28,797 nucleotides of DNA from a virus. The first letter of the stretch is position 1. Every line of letters starts with the position of its first letter. The stretch is from positions 1 through 28,797 of IMG/VR virus record IMGVR_UViG_3300025652_000368, one strand, 5' to 3'. Both the position numbers and the translations under genes were made by a program. Below, piece after piece: positions 1-7,223 of this stretch. The notes below the pieces were generated by a model. It made no database searches. It was not told the origin of the DNA and saw nothing but the letters and a program-made list of their open reading frames with translations.

Positions 1-2749
1 TAAAAGTTGGTAGTTCTTTGTCTGTGTCTGAACCACCTGTTGTCGGTGGGATAATCTTTTTGTTATCAGGATCAAAAATATTAATTTCTGTTCCAGTACC
101 AGATTCAAGCTGAATATCGCTACCTTCATCTGCTTCTTTAATTACATCATCTAGACCACGTTCAATTCCCTCAAATTGTTTTCCAAGAGCAGTCTCAAAC
201 TCACTCAGAGTCATGTCTCCTGTTTTTAAATCTTTAAGACCTTTACCGCCTGCAAGATCTTCTGTGATTAAATGCGTTCCTGCTCTTTCTTGAGCATTCT
301 CATCAAATAGTTCATCTGGATCAAGAACTTTTTCTCTAATCAAGCCTTTAAGAGTTGAACCAACAATTTGATATTTACCAACTGGTGTGGATATTACACC
401 AGTTCCATCGTCATTTAACTTACCAAGGTTTTTATTTATGCCTTGTGAATATTCAGCGTAAGTACCCTCACCACGCTTGTTCTGAAAATCTAAAATTTCC
501 TGAACTGTCATCTTTGTTGGGTCAATTTTAAAATTCTTTGTTTCTTGACCACCAAGAAGACGCTTATAACCACCTGCATCCGAAGTTCCTTCAGCACGAG
601 AAACACGCTCTTTAAGGTCAACTAAAGAATAACCACCTTCACCAGGAGCAAATTCATTTTCTAATGCAAGAAGATTGTTATATTTTGAAGCCCTATCCTG
701 ATCAGAATCATCCTTGTCATCACCGCTTCCAATTTTTGGCGGCAATATTGGTGGCATTATCGGCTGATTGAACATATTGCTGAAAATGTCTGGAGTATTT
801 TGTAAATTATATTTGGAAGGCGGAATATAATTAGGATCATCAAAATAAGCTCCTGCTCCCCTTCTATAAGCCTCCTCATCACTATCAAAATCACCAAAAT
901 CTTTAAAACCTTGTAAAGTACCTCTAAGAGCCTGATTACCTTGCTGATAAGACGCTTGCTGATACCCTAAATTAGCTCTATCCCTATCTGCCGCATTATT
1001 ATAGGTTCTGCCCATAATATCGGTAAAAACAACAGGATCATCAGAACCAAGGCTAATAGGAGCTATATTTGTTGGAGTTCCTGAATCTCCAGTGCCTAAA
1101 CCGCCTGCCGCAACAAATTCAGCGCCTGATACATCCGTATCCGCCTGCGCAGCAGTCGTGAAATCCTGACCAGTAGCCGTAGTCGTATAATCAACAGGAG
1201 AAAAATTTGTCGTTATGTTTGTAGCCCCAAGACCTGAAAGCTGTGCATTTAACGCATCAGATGTAGGCGTGTAATCTTCATCGCCAAAAGACATTTTATC
1301 AGATGGCGTTTGCTGTGCCGCCGTGCTATTAGTATCAATGACCTGCTGTAACGCTGCCGCTTTAGCTTCCGCCGCAGCCGCCGCCTTTGCTGCTTTTTTT
1401 CTTCTCTTAGAAGCAGAGGAAGTATAACCACTATCAAAATTACTCGAACCCGTACCAGTGGTATATCCAGACCCCATACCCGCACTGTATCCAGACTCTA
1501 CTGGTGGATAACTCGGTATGCCCCCTGGACCCGCAATTCCAGAACCGCCAAAGCTACGCAATAACGCCTCTTCGTCCTGATTAATATAAGCTAACCCATG
1601 TGGCTGACCCGCAATGCTAGTCTGTCTCGGAACAGCGCCGCCCATCTCTTTGCGAACAACAGGTGACATGCTGCCAAATACAGGATCTGCTAAATAATCA
1701 GAAATATCAATATCAACAGGCGCAGCAGGTAAATCAATCGAACCTATAGGACTTACAGCAGTCATCGTATTACCGCCAGTTGTCGTAATCGCACCCGTTG
1801 TGGGATTCTGAACATATTGTGAATAAGATGGTGTGTCCCTCACAACAGGGCCAAAAAGAGCCGCATTTTCAAAAGAAACAGGAGCACTCATATCAGCACT
1901 TTGAGCAGATGTATCTACATAAGAACTTGTATCCGCAACTCCACTATTATCCACAACTCCACTATTATCTACAACTGCCGTGTTAGAATTATTTGCGCCT
2001 GTATTAGTTGTATCAGAAGTGTCTTCCGTTAAATTTTGACCCTTACCATAAAATATATAGTCTTTTCCAAAAATATAATCTTGCTCACTTTGGTCAGCAG
2101 CCCTAACCTCACCAATTCGATCACCATATGCGCTCTGTAAAGACGCAACAACATCCTGACCTGGAGAATTAGGCGAAACATGATGATACGCACCTCCGCC
2201 AAAATCAATGTAAGCATTGCCATCAGGTAATGTAAGAACAGCTAAACCACCTTCATCCATATACTGAACAGGACCGCCATCCTCATACCCAAAAATATCA
2301 ACCTCGCCGCCCATCTGCATAGGACGCGGCATACCACGACCCATCGGTGGCGTTCTCATCATAGGTACCCCAGGTGCAACCATACGCTGTTGCTGTTGCG
2401 GCATCGGTAAAGGTCGCTGTGGAGGCGCAGTCGCACCTAAACCCTGATTCCTACCCAACATGCCCTCTAATGAATCACCAAATTTACGTCGACGATTAGC
2501 ATTTGAACCCTGCTGTTGAGGAATCGGCCTATTAGGAGCTACAGGGAAAGTCCCAGGACCGCCCATAGGAGGAGGAGAACCCGCTAACGGCATCGGAGGT
2601 AACGGCGCAAACGGATTGCCACCCTGCGGTACAGGAAAAGTACCTGGACCACCCATAGGAGGCATAGGTGGTAAACCGCCCATCGGCTGCATCGGGGCAG
2701 GCATTCCAGGCATAGAAGGTGAAGAAAATCCAGTTTTTACTGCTACCAT
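1..2749 (-). CDS. Virion protein with muramidase-like domain (3' end outside window)
   Basis: One frame stays open from ATG 2749 to the window edge, giving at least 916 residues with the C-terminus missing. AGGAG precedes the ATG. The first ~150 residues are rich in Pro, Gly, Met and Gln, with the phrase PMGGPGTFPV twice, then GGEVDIFGYEDGGPVQYMDEGG, a Gly-rich style common in marine phage tail proteins. The middle is Thr/Ser/Ala-rich and low in complexity, including a lysine/alanine-rich stretch near residues 440-460. Around residues 705-850 it turns into a lysozyme-like domain: RVSRAEGT supplies a likely catalytic Glu, followed by TPVGKYQIVGSTL and a DENAQERAGTHLI segment, the order seen in phage muramidases of the lambda R/GH104 type. 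I infer a tail or injected protein that opens peptidoglycan at entry. The domain assignment is by eye. It could instead be part of a tail fibre; it is unlikely to be the endolysin, given its size and the separate GH19 gene. Confidence 0.8.
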   Translation of the reverse strand, partial: MVAVKTGFSSPSMPGMPAPMQPMGGLPPMPPMGGPGTFPVPQGGNPFAPLPPMPLAGSPPPMGGPGTFPVAPNRPIPQQQGSNANRRRKFGDSLEGMLGRNQGLGATAPPQRPLPMPQQQQRMVAPGVPMMRTPPMGRGMPRPMQMGGEVDIFGYEDGGPVQYMDEGGLAVLTLPDGNAYIDFGGGAYHHVSPNSPGQDVVASLQSAYGDRIGEVRAADQSEQDYIFGKDYIFYGKGQNLTEDTSDTTNTGANNSNTAVVDNSGVVDNSGVADTSSYVDTSAQSADMSAPVSFENAALFGPVVRDTPSYSQYVQNPTTGAITTTGGNTMTAVSPIGSIDLPAAPVDIDISDYLADPVFGSMSPVVRKEMGGAVPRQTSIAGQPHGLAYINQDEEALLRSFGGSGIAGPGGIPSYPPVESGYSAGMGSGYTTGTGSSNFDSGYTSSASKRRKKAAKAAAAAEAKAAALQQVIDTNSTAAQQTPSDKMSFGDEDYTPTSDALNAQLSGLGATNITTNFSPVDYTTTATGQDFTTAAQADTDVSGAEFVAAGGLGTGDSGTPTNIAPISLGSDDPVVFTDIMGRTYNNAADRDRANLGYQQASYQQGNQALRGTLQGFKDFGDFDSDEEAYRRGAGAYFDDPNYIPPSKYNLQNTPDIFSNMFNQPIMPPILPPKIGSGDDKDDSDQDRASKYNNLLALENEFAPGEGGYSLVDLKERVSRAEGTSDAGGYKRLLGGQETKNFKIDPTKMTVQEILDFQNKRGEGTYAEYSQGINKNLGKLNDDGTGVISTPVGKYQIVGSTLKGLIREKVLDPDELFDENAQERAGTHLITEDLAGGKGLKDLKTGDMTLSEFETALGKQFEGIERGLDDVIKEADEGSDIQLESGTGTEINIFDPDNKKIIPPTTGGSDTDKELPTF

Positions 2750-2800
2750 GCGTAAATTCTCCTATAAAACTTAATTCGCATCCTAACAGTAACTTAAAAT

Positions 2801-3037
2801 TTAATCAACACACTCCAATAACCCATTCCTAATCATGCTCCTAGCCAACCTATGCCTATTAGAATAACAATAATTCTTACCATTATACTCGCACATCTCA
2901 ATCGCTAACCTACGAACAAACTTTAACTCGCTCTCGCCACCCATCATATGACTCACAGCAATAAACGGCACAACCTCACCCGCAGTCTGACCCTCAAACT
3001 CAAGAACTTCACAATAATTTAATCTATATCTAGGCAT
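2801..3037 (-). CDS. Small hypothetical protein
   Basis: A 78-residue protein (MPRYRLNYCEVLEF...) rich in Arg and Cys, with no family I recognise. It lies just upstream of the large virion gene on the same strand. The frame opens further at TTG 3073, but that TTG is the -35 box of a promoter whose start point would fall at about 3037, so the ATG at 3037 is preferred. That would make the message leaderless or nearly so, because no ribosome binding site is visible. An internal ATG ATG at residues 32-33 is another possible start. The existence of the gene is likely but not certain. Confidence 0.5.
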   Translation of the reverse strand: MPRYRLNYCEVLEFEGQTAGEVVPFIAVSHMMGGESELKFVRRLAIEMCEYNGKNYCYSNRHRLARSMIRNGLLECVD

Positions 3038-3044
3038 GTGGTAC

Positions 3045-3073
3045 TTTATGGGACAATCTAGGGTACCTGTCAA
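3045..3073 (-). promoter_or_regulatory. Sigma70-like promoter with GGTACC and TATGGGA elements
   Basis: On the minus strand TTGACA (3073-3068) is followed 17 bases later by CATAAA (3050-3045). The spacer begins with GGTACC, which recurs around it. The opposite strand across the -10 reads TATGGGA, close to the TGGGAT element of the other promoters. It would drive the leftward small gene and the large virion gene. Confidence 0.5.
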
Positions 3074-3296
3074 GGGGGTAGGGTACCTGGCTAAAGACAG
3101 ACATGGACACCCCCCTTTATGGGGGAGTCCTAATGTCTATAGGGTACCTTGTGATTTTTTTTAAAAAATTTTTTTGTGGTGACTGTTGGTGGAAAACTTA
3201 GTGTAGAAGATCTGACCGACACAAGTACAAAAAGGGGGGGACCATACCCGCCCGTCCCGATAATCCGAACAATTGTTCATATTGCTTAGGGTACCT
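3059..3296. repeat. Four AGGGTACCT elements in an intergenic region
   Basis: The word AGGGTACCT, or a one-base variant, occurs near 3060, 3080, 3141 and 3287. The core AGGTACCT/GGTACC is palindromic. The first copy overlaps the spacer of the leftward promoter, which suggests an operator. The region holds no convincing gene. Confidence 0.5.
3099..3138. terminator. Long GC hairpin, possible bidirectional terminator
   Basis: AGACAT, GGAC and CCCCC (3099-3115) pair with GGGGG, GTCC and ATGTCT (3121-3138), with a TA bulge and a short loop. The plus strand continues after 12 bases into a T-tract (3155-3162), so it is an imperfect rho-independent terminator. A regulatory hairpin is an alternative. 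Confidence 0.45.
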
Positions 3297-3319
3297 CAGA
3301 AATTGATTTTGAGTTGGAC

Positions 3320-3345
3320 AAAAAAAAGAGCGGCATTGCCGCTCT
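3320..3345 (-). terminator. Rho-independent terminator of the amidoligase operon
   Basis: AGAGCGGCA (3327-3335) pairs with TGCCGCTCT (3337-3345), a 9-bp stem with a minimal loop. On the minus strand it is followed directly by a run of eight T (plus-strand A-tract 3320-3327). It lies about 20 bases past the stop of the leftward amidoligase gene. Confidence 0.85.
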
Positions 3346-3366
3346 AATGTTTTAATCGGCTCCGAA

Positions 3367-4434
3367 TTATCGGAGCAATGTTATTCTGTTTTGCCACCAT
3401 TCAAACTCGCTATCATCCAATCCCGCCCAAATACTTGGGATGCCAATTCTATTTTCGGGCAACAATGTCACGCCGCTAGTCTCGCTCTCAATAGTTTGTA
3501 AAACTTGATAACGTGTAAGATCGGTACCATCACCATACCTTGCACCATTTGATTGTTGAGTATGAGTAACTACAGCATTATCGCCAACGCGATTTCTAAT
3601 TTCTGATACAGCGGCACGAACGCGTTGTTCGCTACATCCTGTCGCGTCCATAATTTCTCGAGTTGATACGCCGTTGTTGGTGCGCATCATAGTGTACTGA
3701 ACGCCAACGCGTGAACCATTGCGAAATGGTGTAGTTGGCGTTTCAACTGTAGTGGATCTATTGCCATGCTCAACTCTTGCTTCAATTGTCCAATTAACAA
3801 AGTTATCTAGGAATTGTAACCAACGCCAAATTTTGTTTGCCTCAATCGTGCCGCTATGCTGCCTAAATTCAATGGTACCATTTCGCCAAGTATCAAGATT
3901 AATAGCATAAAACTTGCTATGGTTTAATTCACTAATAGTATTAGCGTTTTCAATCTTGGTGGCGTTCAATGGTTTACAATACCTATTGTTGGTGCGAGAT
4001 CTAGGAAACATAGTATTGATAATATCTTGTTGACGCTCCCAACGAACAAATAAATCTTTTACTATTGTGAAGTCAAAAGGCTCGCCATGCTCAGATAAAA
4101 AACGGCCTGTACGTTCAGTATGTAAAATACTATCGCCTGTAAAACGTGCCGCATGCGTTGTATCGGCTAGTGGCGCGTTGCCTATATGAACATGCAAGCC
4201 GCATGATTGATTAATGCGGCAACCTATATCGCTCAATACTCTACAAACACTTTCAAGATATTCTTTACCTACTTGGCATAATGTTATCGGTGGTAATACT
4301 ATTTCGGCGTCAACGCTTGGCGTACCGTCGGGTTTTACTAAACAGCCTTTTATGCCTGCATTGTCTAACGCCTGTTTTACAGTTGATACTGAAACGCCGT
4401 GTGTTTCTTTTTCTATTCCAAATGTTAAGGTCAT
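3367..4434 (-). CDS. Putative amidoligase with C-terminal HTH
   Basis: The product (355 residues from ATG 4434) opens with MTLTFGIEKE, the acidic FGxExE-type start of the amidoligase_2 family (COOH-NH2 ligases related to glutamine synthetase). Later come SCGLHVHIGN and NLDTWRNGTIEFRQHSGT, which carry the family's His and Glu/Arg signatures. Known members are thought to join amino groups to carboxylates by ATP-dependent amide bonds, often on peptides or cell-wall components. The substrate here is unknown. After about residue 235 comes a likely winged-helix segment (STREIMDATGCSEQRVRAAV). An in-frame ATG at 4497 exists, but 4434 has GAGAG upstream and sits 20 bases after the preceding gene. It forms an operon with the gene at 4455-4784. 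Confidence 0.75.
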   Translation of the reverse strand: MTLTFGIEKETHGVSVSTVKQALDNAGIKGCLVKPDGTPSVDAEIVLPPITLCQVGKEYLESVCRVLSDIGCRINQSCGLHVHIGNAPLADTTHAARFTGDSILHTERTGRFLSEHGEPFDFTIVKDLFVRWERQQDIINTMFPRSRTNNRYCKPLNATKIENANTISELNHSKFYAINLDTWRNGTIEFRQHSGTIEANKIWRWLQFLDNFVNWTIEARVEHGNRSTTVETPTTPFRNGSRVGVQYTMMRTNNGVSTREIMDATGCSEQRVRAAVSEIRNRVGDNAVVTHTQQSNGARYGDGTDLTRYQVLQTIESETSGVTLLPENRIGIPSIWAGLDDSEFEWWQNRITLLR

Positions 4435-4454
4435 AATTTTCTCACTCTCTTTTT

Positions 4455-4784
4455 TTATTGATTTATTAATTGCTGTAATTGTTTCATGTTTAACCATTGG
4501 TGGGTTGGGTTATCCCTATGCGCATATTTTGCGCGGCGTTTTACAATCTTTTCATGGCGGCGTTGTTTACCGCTCATTCGCATACCGCTAACCCAATTCT
4601 TAATATTTTGTGACGGTGGTTTTTCATCGGCGATAAAGTCTAACATATCATCGTGAAATTTTTCGTTATGACTTTTAGGATTTGGGCCTAGTGACAAACT
4701 AGGTATTGCCATATGGTCGTCGTCAAAATTAGAAAATAGATTTTCTATTTCATCGGTTGGTAGGTCTATTGTAAAATCTAACAT
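4455..4784 (-). CDS. Hypothetical protein upstream of amidoligase
   Basis: A 109-residue protein, acidic in the first third (DLPTDEIENLFSNFDDD) and strongly basic near residues 65-90 (MSGKQRRHEKIVKRRAKY). I recognise no domain. It is the first gene of a two-gene leftward operon with the amidoligase-like gene and could be its substrate or partner, though that is only inferred from position. GTGAG precedes the ATG. A promoter lies 34-62 bases upstream. Confidence 0.6.
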   Translation of the reverse strand: MLDFTIDLPTDEIENLFSNFDDDHMAIPSLSLGPNPKSHNEKFHDDMLDFIADEKPPSQNIKNWVSGMRMSGKQRRHEKIVKRRAKYAHRDNPTHQWLNMKQLQQLINQ

Positions 4785-4817
4785 AATTTCTCACTTTCGT
4801 TTTTTTGTTTATACCTA

Positions 4818-4869
4818 AGAATACAAAATATTTTATATAATCACAAGTAAAAAATCCCATAAAATCCCA
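4818..4869 (-). promoter_or_regulatory. Promoter with two upstream TGGGAT elements
   Basis: On the minus strand TTGTGA (4846-4841), 17 bases, then TATTCT (4823-4818). Immediately upstream of the -35 are two direct TGGGATTTT copies (plus-strand ATCCCA at 4854-4859 and 4864-4869), ten bases apart, about one helical turn. It probably drives 4784-3367. Confidence 0.55.
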
Positions 4870-4971
4870 AATTATTCGGTTTATTTTTGCCAAAAAAATC
4901 TAAAAAAATCTAAAAAAAAAGAAAAAAATTATAGATAATATGTATATAAATAAGGGTATATATACATATAT

Positions 4972-5027
4972 CCCGATCCCCGATCCCGATCCCGATCCCG
5001 ATCCCGATCCCGATCCCGAACCCCGAT
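4972..5027. repeat. GATCCC hexanucleotide tandem repeat
   Basis: Seven GATCCC units run with 6-base spacing after one 7-base step, ending in GAACCCC and GATGG. It reads as (DP)n on plus and (GI)n on minus. A slipped-strand microsatellite is unusual in a compact phage genome; copy number may vary or be an assembly artefact. Confidence 0.9.
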
Positions 5028-5050
5028 GGCCCAGGCTCGGTGAAGAGAAC

Positions 5051-5271
5051 GAACAATTGTTCGGGTTGTTGTCCCAGGCAGCGGGAATGCAGCGGGAAGA
5101 TACCAGGAGACAGAAGTGCCCTGGAGCTGCTTGCCTGGTTGTCAGCGCCCTGGTATAATAACCCGAACAATTCTTCGGGTAATTCCGAAGCGCCTGGGAA
5201 GATCAACCCGAAACCCGATGTATGTCTGGGAAGCCCGCAGCGCCTCGGCAGTAACCCGAACAATTTTTCGG
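5051..5271. repeat. Cluster of CCCGAACAATT inverted-repeat elements
   Basis: Three elements: GAACAATTGTTC (5051-5062, followed by GGG), ACCCGAA/TTCGGGT around CAATTC (5161-5180, perfect 7-bp arms), and CCGAA/TTCGG (5256-5271). Related copies lie at 3265, 5901, 7524 and 11759 and as half-sites inside several genes. They are often near GTCCC(C)AGG/GCTG words. Confidence 0.7.
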
Positions 5272-5354
5272 CTTATCGACCCCGAAGATACTCCTCCCCC
5301 GCCTCCTCCGCCAAAAAAACGGGGTTGGGGGCGGATACGCAACCTCCCCAAGCG

Positions 5355-5885
5355 TCAAGACTGCTCGACGGCCTCCTGATTATATTCCGTTATAGGATTT
5401 TGTTCGGGTTCTGTGGGATTTTCTGCGGGTGTTACGTCAATCATGCGATTTTTAGCACGATCCATAAACTCTTGCAGTTGTTCCACAATCTGCTCCCTGC
5501 TGAGATTGTCAACGTGTTCGTGTGTTACATGGCTACGAGCGACCATTAAACCAGTTACCTTTAACCTGAGTTCCTCGGCTTTAATCGCTGCTCCGAAGTT
5601 ACCTTCTTGCCATGCCTCATCCCGAAGGCGTTGCATATCCCGAACAGATTTGGTTATTGATACCCCGTACTTTGCTTCAAGCTCTAAACGCATCTCCTCC
5701 ATGCGTTCTTTGACCTTTGGGTTATTGAGAAGCTGTACTGCTGAGACATTTGCGTTCTTGTACCCTGCCTCCCTAGCTGCTGCGGTCTGTGTCATATCTT
5801 TATGAATGTAGTTATCCAGAAACTTCTGCTGCGGCGGCGTTAGTCTCTTTTCTCCTTTGGCTACCTGCTCCCCGACCTTTGGCAT
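5355..5885 (-). CDS. terS: Terminase small subunit
   Basis: The 176-residue protein begins with the DNA-binding helix-turn-helix region of the terminase_2 family: LTPPQQKFLDNYIHKDMTQT, then AAREAGYKNANVSAVQLLNN and PKVKERMEEM. It recognises the packaging site and recruits the large ATPase/nuclease subunit in the capsid-loading motor. The middle (residues 65-115) is helical and probably oligomerises. The tail is acidic and Pro/Gln-rich. CGGGAG precedes the ATG at 5885. Unusually, no large-subunit gene follows: downstream is a gene-free repeat region, so terL must lie outside the window. The repeats and the TGACGTA cluster flanking terS are candidates for the packaging or origin site. Confidence 0.85.
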   Translation of the reverse strand: MPKVGEQVAKGEKRLTPPQQKFLDNYIHKDMTQTAAAREAGYKNANVSAVQLLNNPKVKERMEEMRLELEAKYGVSITKSVRDMQRLRDEAWQEGNFGAAIKAEELRLKVTGLMVARSHVTHEHVDNLSREQIVEQLQEFMDRAKNRMIDVTPAENPTEPEQNPITEYNQEAVEQS

Positions 5886-5900
5886 ACTGGCTCCCGTGCT

Positions 5901-5920
5901 ACCCGAACAATTTGTCGGTT
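5901..5920. repeat. CCCGAACAATT element upstream of terS
   Basis: ACCCGAACAATTTGTCGGTT is an imperfect inverted repeat of the dispersed family, 16 bases from the terS start codon. Confidence 0.6.
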
Positions 5921-5952
5921 TATATTACCTCATCCGCTGCTGCCGTCAAGTG

Positions 5953-5964
5953 CTATCTATCCCA
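5953..5964 (-). promoter_or_regulatory. Possible terS promoter with TGGGATAGATA
   Basis: On the minus strand TGGGA runs directly into TAGATA, as TGGGA-TATATA does at 6281-6291. The -35 is poor (TTGTGT at 15-base spacing), so this is weak. It is listed because of the shared element. Confidence 0.3.
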
Positions 5965-6012
5965 AACATTTCCAACACAACATCAAAAGCGGCAGCAACA
6001 ACATTACATCAG

Positions 6013-6047
6013 GGGGGGTAAGGTATATATACCCCCCTATAAGGGGG
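6013..6047. repeat. Alternative G6/C6/G5 hairpins
   Basis: GGGGGGTA (6013-6020) can pair with TACCCCCC (6030-6037). The same C-run can instead pair with GGGGG (6043-6047) across TATAA. The two stems exclude each other. A similar G5, C6, G5 set lies at 3073-3125. Confidence 0.6.
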
Positions 6048-6206
6048 TGACGTAGGTGACGTAAAATAACGTATTGATTTTATTACATTATTTACGTCAA
6101 ATTAACTTTTTGACGTAAGTGACGTAAACCCGTAAACCATTGATATTATTACATATTCTACGTTACGTTACTTACGTCAACTTTTGACGTAGATTTTTTT
6201 GACGTA
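6048..6206. repeat. TGACGTA repeat cluster (operator array or origin iterons)
   Basis: Exact TGACGTA or its complement TACGTCA occurs at 6048, 6057, 6093 (inverted), 6111, 6120, 6173 (inverted), 6185 and 6200. Partial TACGT copies lie at 6069, 6159 and 6164. Closely spaced pairs are 9 bases apart. The intervals are AT-rich. The cluster lies between leftward terS and the rightward early promoter. It could be a replication origin, a multi-site operator or a packaging signal. Confidence 0.8.
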
Positions 6207-6262
6207 AATTATCCTTTAAAATCAATGGGGGCACTTTTCATAAATTATTTTATAATTAGGGG

Positions 6263-6291
6263 TTGATATCTGGGATGGTATGGGATATATA
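6263..6291 (+). promoter_or_regulatory. Early rightward promoter with TGGGA element
   Basis: TTGATA (6263-6268), 17 bases, TATATA (6286-6291). TGGGA sits directly on the upstream edge of the -10, and a second TGGGAT lies at 6271-6276. It drives the first early operon, starting at 6322. Confidence 0.75.
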
Positions 6292-6321
6292 TCATACTGT
6301 CTAGTAAAAGGAGGACAGAAA

Positions 6322-6612
6322 ATGTCAGGTTACAACGGATGGAAGAACTACGAAACATGGCTCACAAACCTATGGTATGGCGATTATCTCAGTGAGTATT
6401 ATTTGGAGCTTTTTCGCGAGGGTGAATTAACTAACCCTGTGGAAGCGGAGAACGTTAAGGACATTGTTGAAAGCCTTATTTTTGATTGTGGTGACGTTCC
6501 CGAAAATGGCTTTATCTCTGATTTAGTAAATGGCGCAATGAGCGAAGTTGATTGGCGTGAGATCGCTAGTCATGTTGAGGACGTAATTAAATATGAAATG
6601 GAGAATGCATAA
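6322..6612 (+). CDS. NGWxNYETW-type small phage protein
   Basis: A 96-residue protein starting MSGYNGWKNYETWLTNLWYG. The GWxNYETWxxxLW opening is typical of a small family seen in many phages and archaeal viruses (DUF7249-like); its function is unknown. The rest is acidic and helical. The frame is open from 6280, but that ATG overlaps the promoter. AAGGAGGA lies correctly before ATG 6322. It is the first gene of the first early operon, and its stop overlaps the next start (TAATG). Confidence 0.8.
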   Translation: MSGYNGWKNYETWLTNLWYGDYLSEYYLELFREGELTNPVEAENVKDIVESLIFDCGDVPENGFISDLVNGAMSEVDWREIASHVEDVIKYEMENA

Positions 6613-6782
6613 TGTTTGAATTTATTTACAAAGGAGAAAGTATTCAGTTTGAAGGATACAACGAAGGTGACGCTATGCGAGATGCGAACAACATGTTTAA
6701 TCAAAAAGAAGAAGGTATGTGGCAAAATAGCCAGTTTGAACCTCAAAGATTTACATGGTTTGAGGGTAAATTTTTTGATTAA
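6612..6782 (+). CDS. Small hypothetical protein, 56 aa
   Basis: It begins MFEFIYKGESIQFEGYNEGD and ends WFEGKFFD. It starts within the stop of the previous gene (TAATG), so it is probably translated by reinitiation. It is aromatic-rich and acidic, with no recognised domain, and too short to be judged by length alone. Coupling and tight spacing to the next gene support it. Confidence 0.6.
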   Translation: MFEFIYKGESIQFEGYNEGDAMRDANNMFNQKEEGMWQNSQFEPQRFTWFEGKFFD

Positions 6783-6797
6783 AAGGAGTGTAGAGAA

Positions 6798-7223
6798 ATG
6801 TATTATTTAGCGTATGGAATGAACACGAGCCGCGATGCAATGGCGGTGAGGTGTCCGAATGCAAAACCTATGGGCGGTTTTTATCTGCCCAACCACCGTT
6901 TGATTTTTCGGGGCGTGGCTGACTTTCGTTACGACCCTGATTGTGTGCTGCCTGTGGTATTGTGGGAGATTACCCACGATTGTTTGAAGGCACTTGATAG
7001 GCTTGAAGGCTACCCGACTTTATACGGTAGACGTAAGATCAACGGCAATTGGATTATCTACGACATGAACGGCAACAAGGGAAACTTGCGGCATCCGTCA
7101 AGCGGATATTATGATATGATTGAAAGCGGATACAATGATTTCGGTCTTGATGATTGGTATTTGAGAGCAGCAAGGGAAGATGCTTCTTTTAATGAGGAGA
7201 AGCGAAAGGAGATTGCGGTATGA
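6798..7223 (+). CDS. Gamma-glutamylcyclotransferase-like protein
   Basis: The 141-residue product starts MYYLAYGMNTSRDAMAVRCP, the YxAYGSN-like loop of the GGCT/AIG2 fold. LDRLEGYP near residues 71-78 supplies the usual catalytic Glu. Family members release 5-oxoproline from gamma-glutamyl amines or peptides; in phages the substrate is not established. The usual Ser of the glycine loop is replaced by Met-Asn-Thr-Ser spacing, which still fits the family. AAAGGAG precedes the start. It overlaps the next gene by four bases (ATGA). An amidoligase-like gene elsewhere in the window makes a matched pair of amide-forming and amide-opening enzymes, which may be coincidence. Confidence 0.75.
   Translation: MYYLAYGMNTSRDAMAVRCPNAKPMGGFYLPNHRLIFRGVADFRYDPDCVLPVVLWEITHDCLKALDRLEGYPTLYGRRKINGNWIIYDMNGNKGNLRHPSSGYYDMIESGYNDFGLDDWYLRAAREDASFNEEKRKEIAV

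Larger units (their letters stand above)
4870..5354. other. Gene-free repetitive region
   Basis: No credible gene is visible between the amidoligase-operon promoter and the terminase small-subunit stop. The region has A-tracts (TCTAAAAAAA, 4897-4919), an AT-rich TATATA stretch (4930-4970), a GATCCC tandem repeat, several CCCGAACAA palindromes, and a C-rich stretch at 5287-5340. Open frames here are products of the repeats (Asp-Pro or Gly-Ile runs). Confidence 0.6.

Noticed and set aside
1249-2223. Short minus and plus frames in the first 2.3 kb
   Set aside because: Shadows of the large minus-strand virion gene, whose frame runs unbroken from 2749 past the window edge.
4910-5351. Open frames with (DP)n, (GI)n and poly-Pro or poly-Gly runs
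   Set aside because: Created by the hexamer and C-rich repeats; no ribosome sites and no domain-like content.
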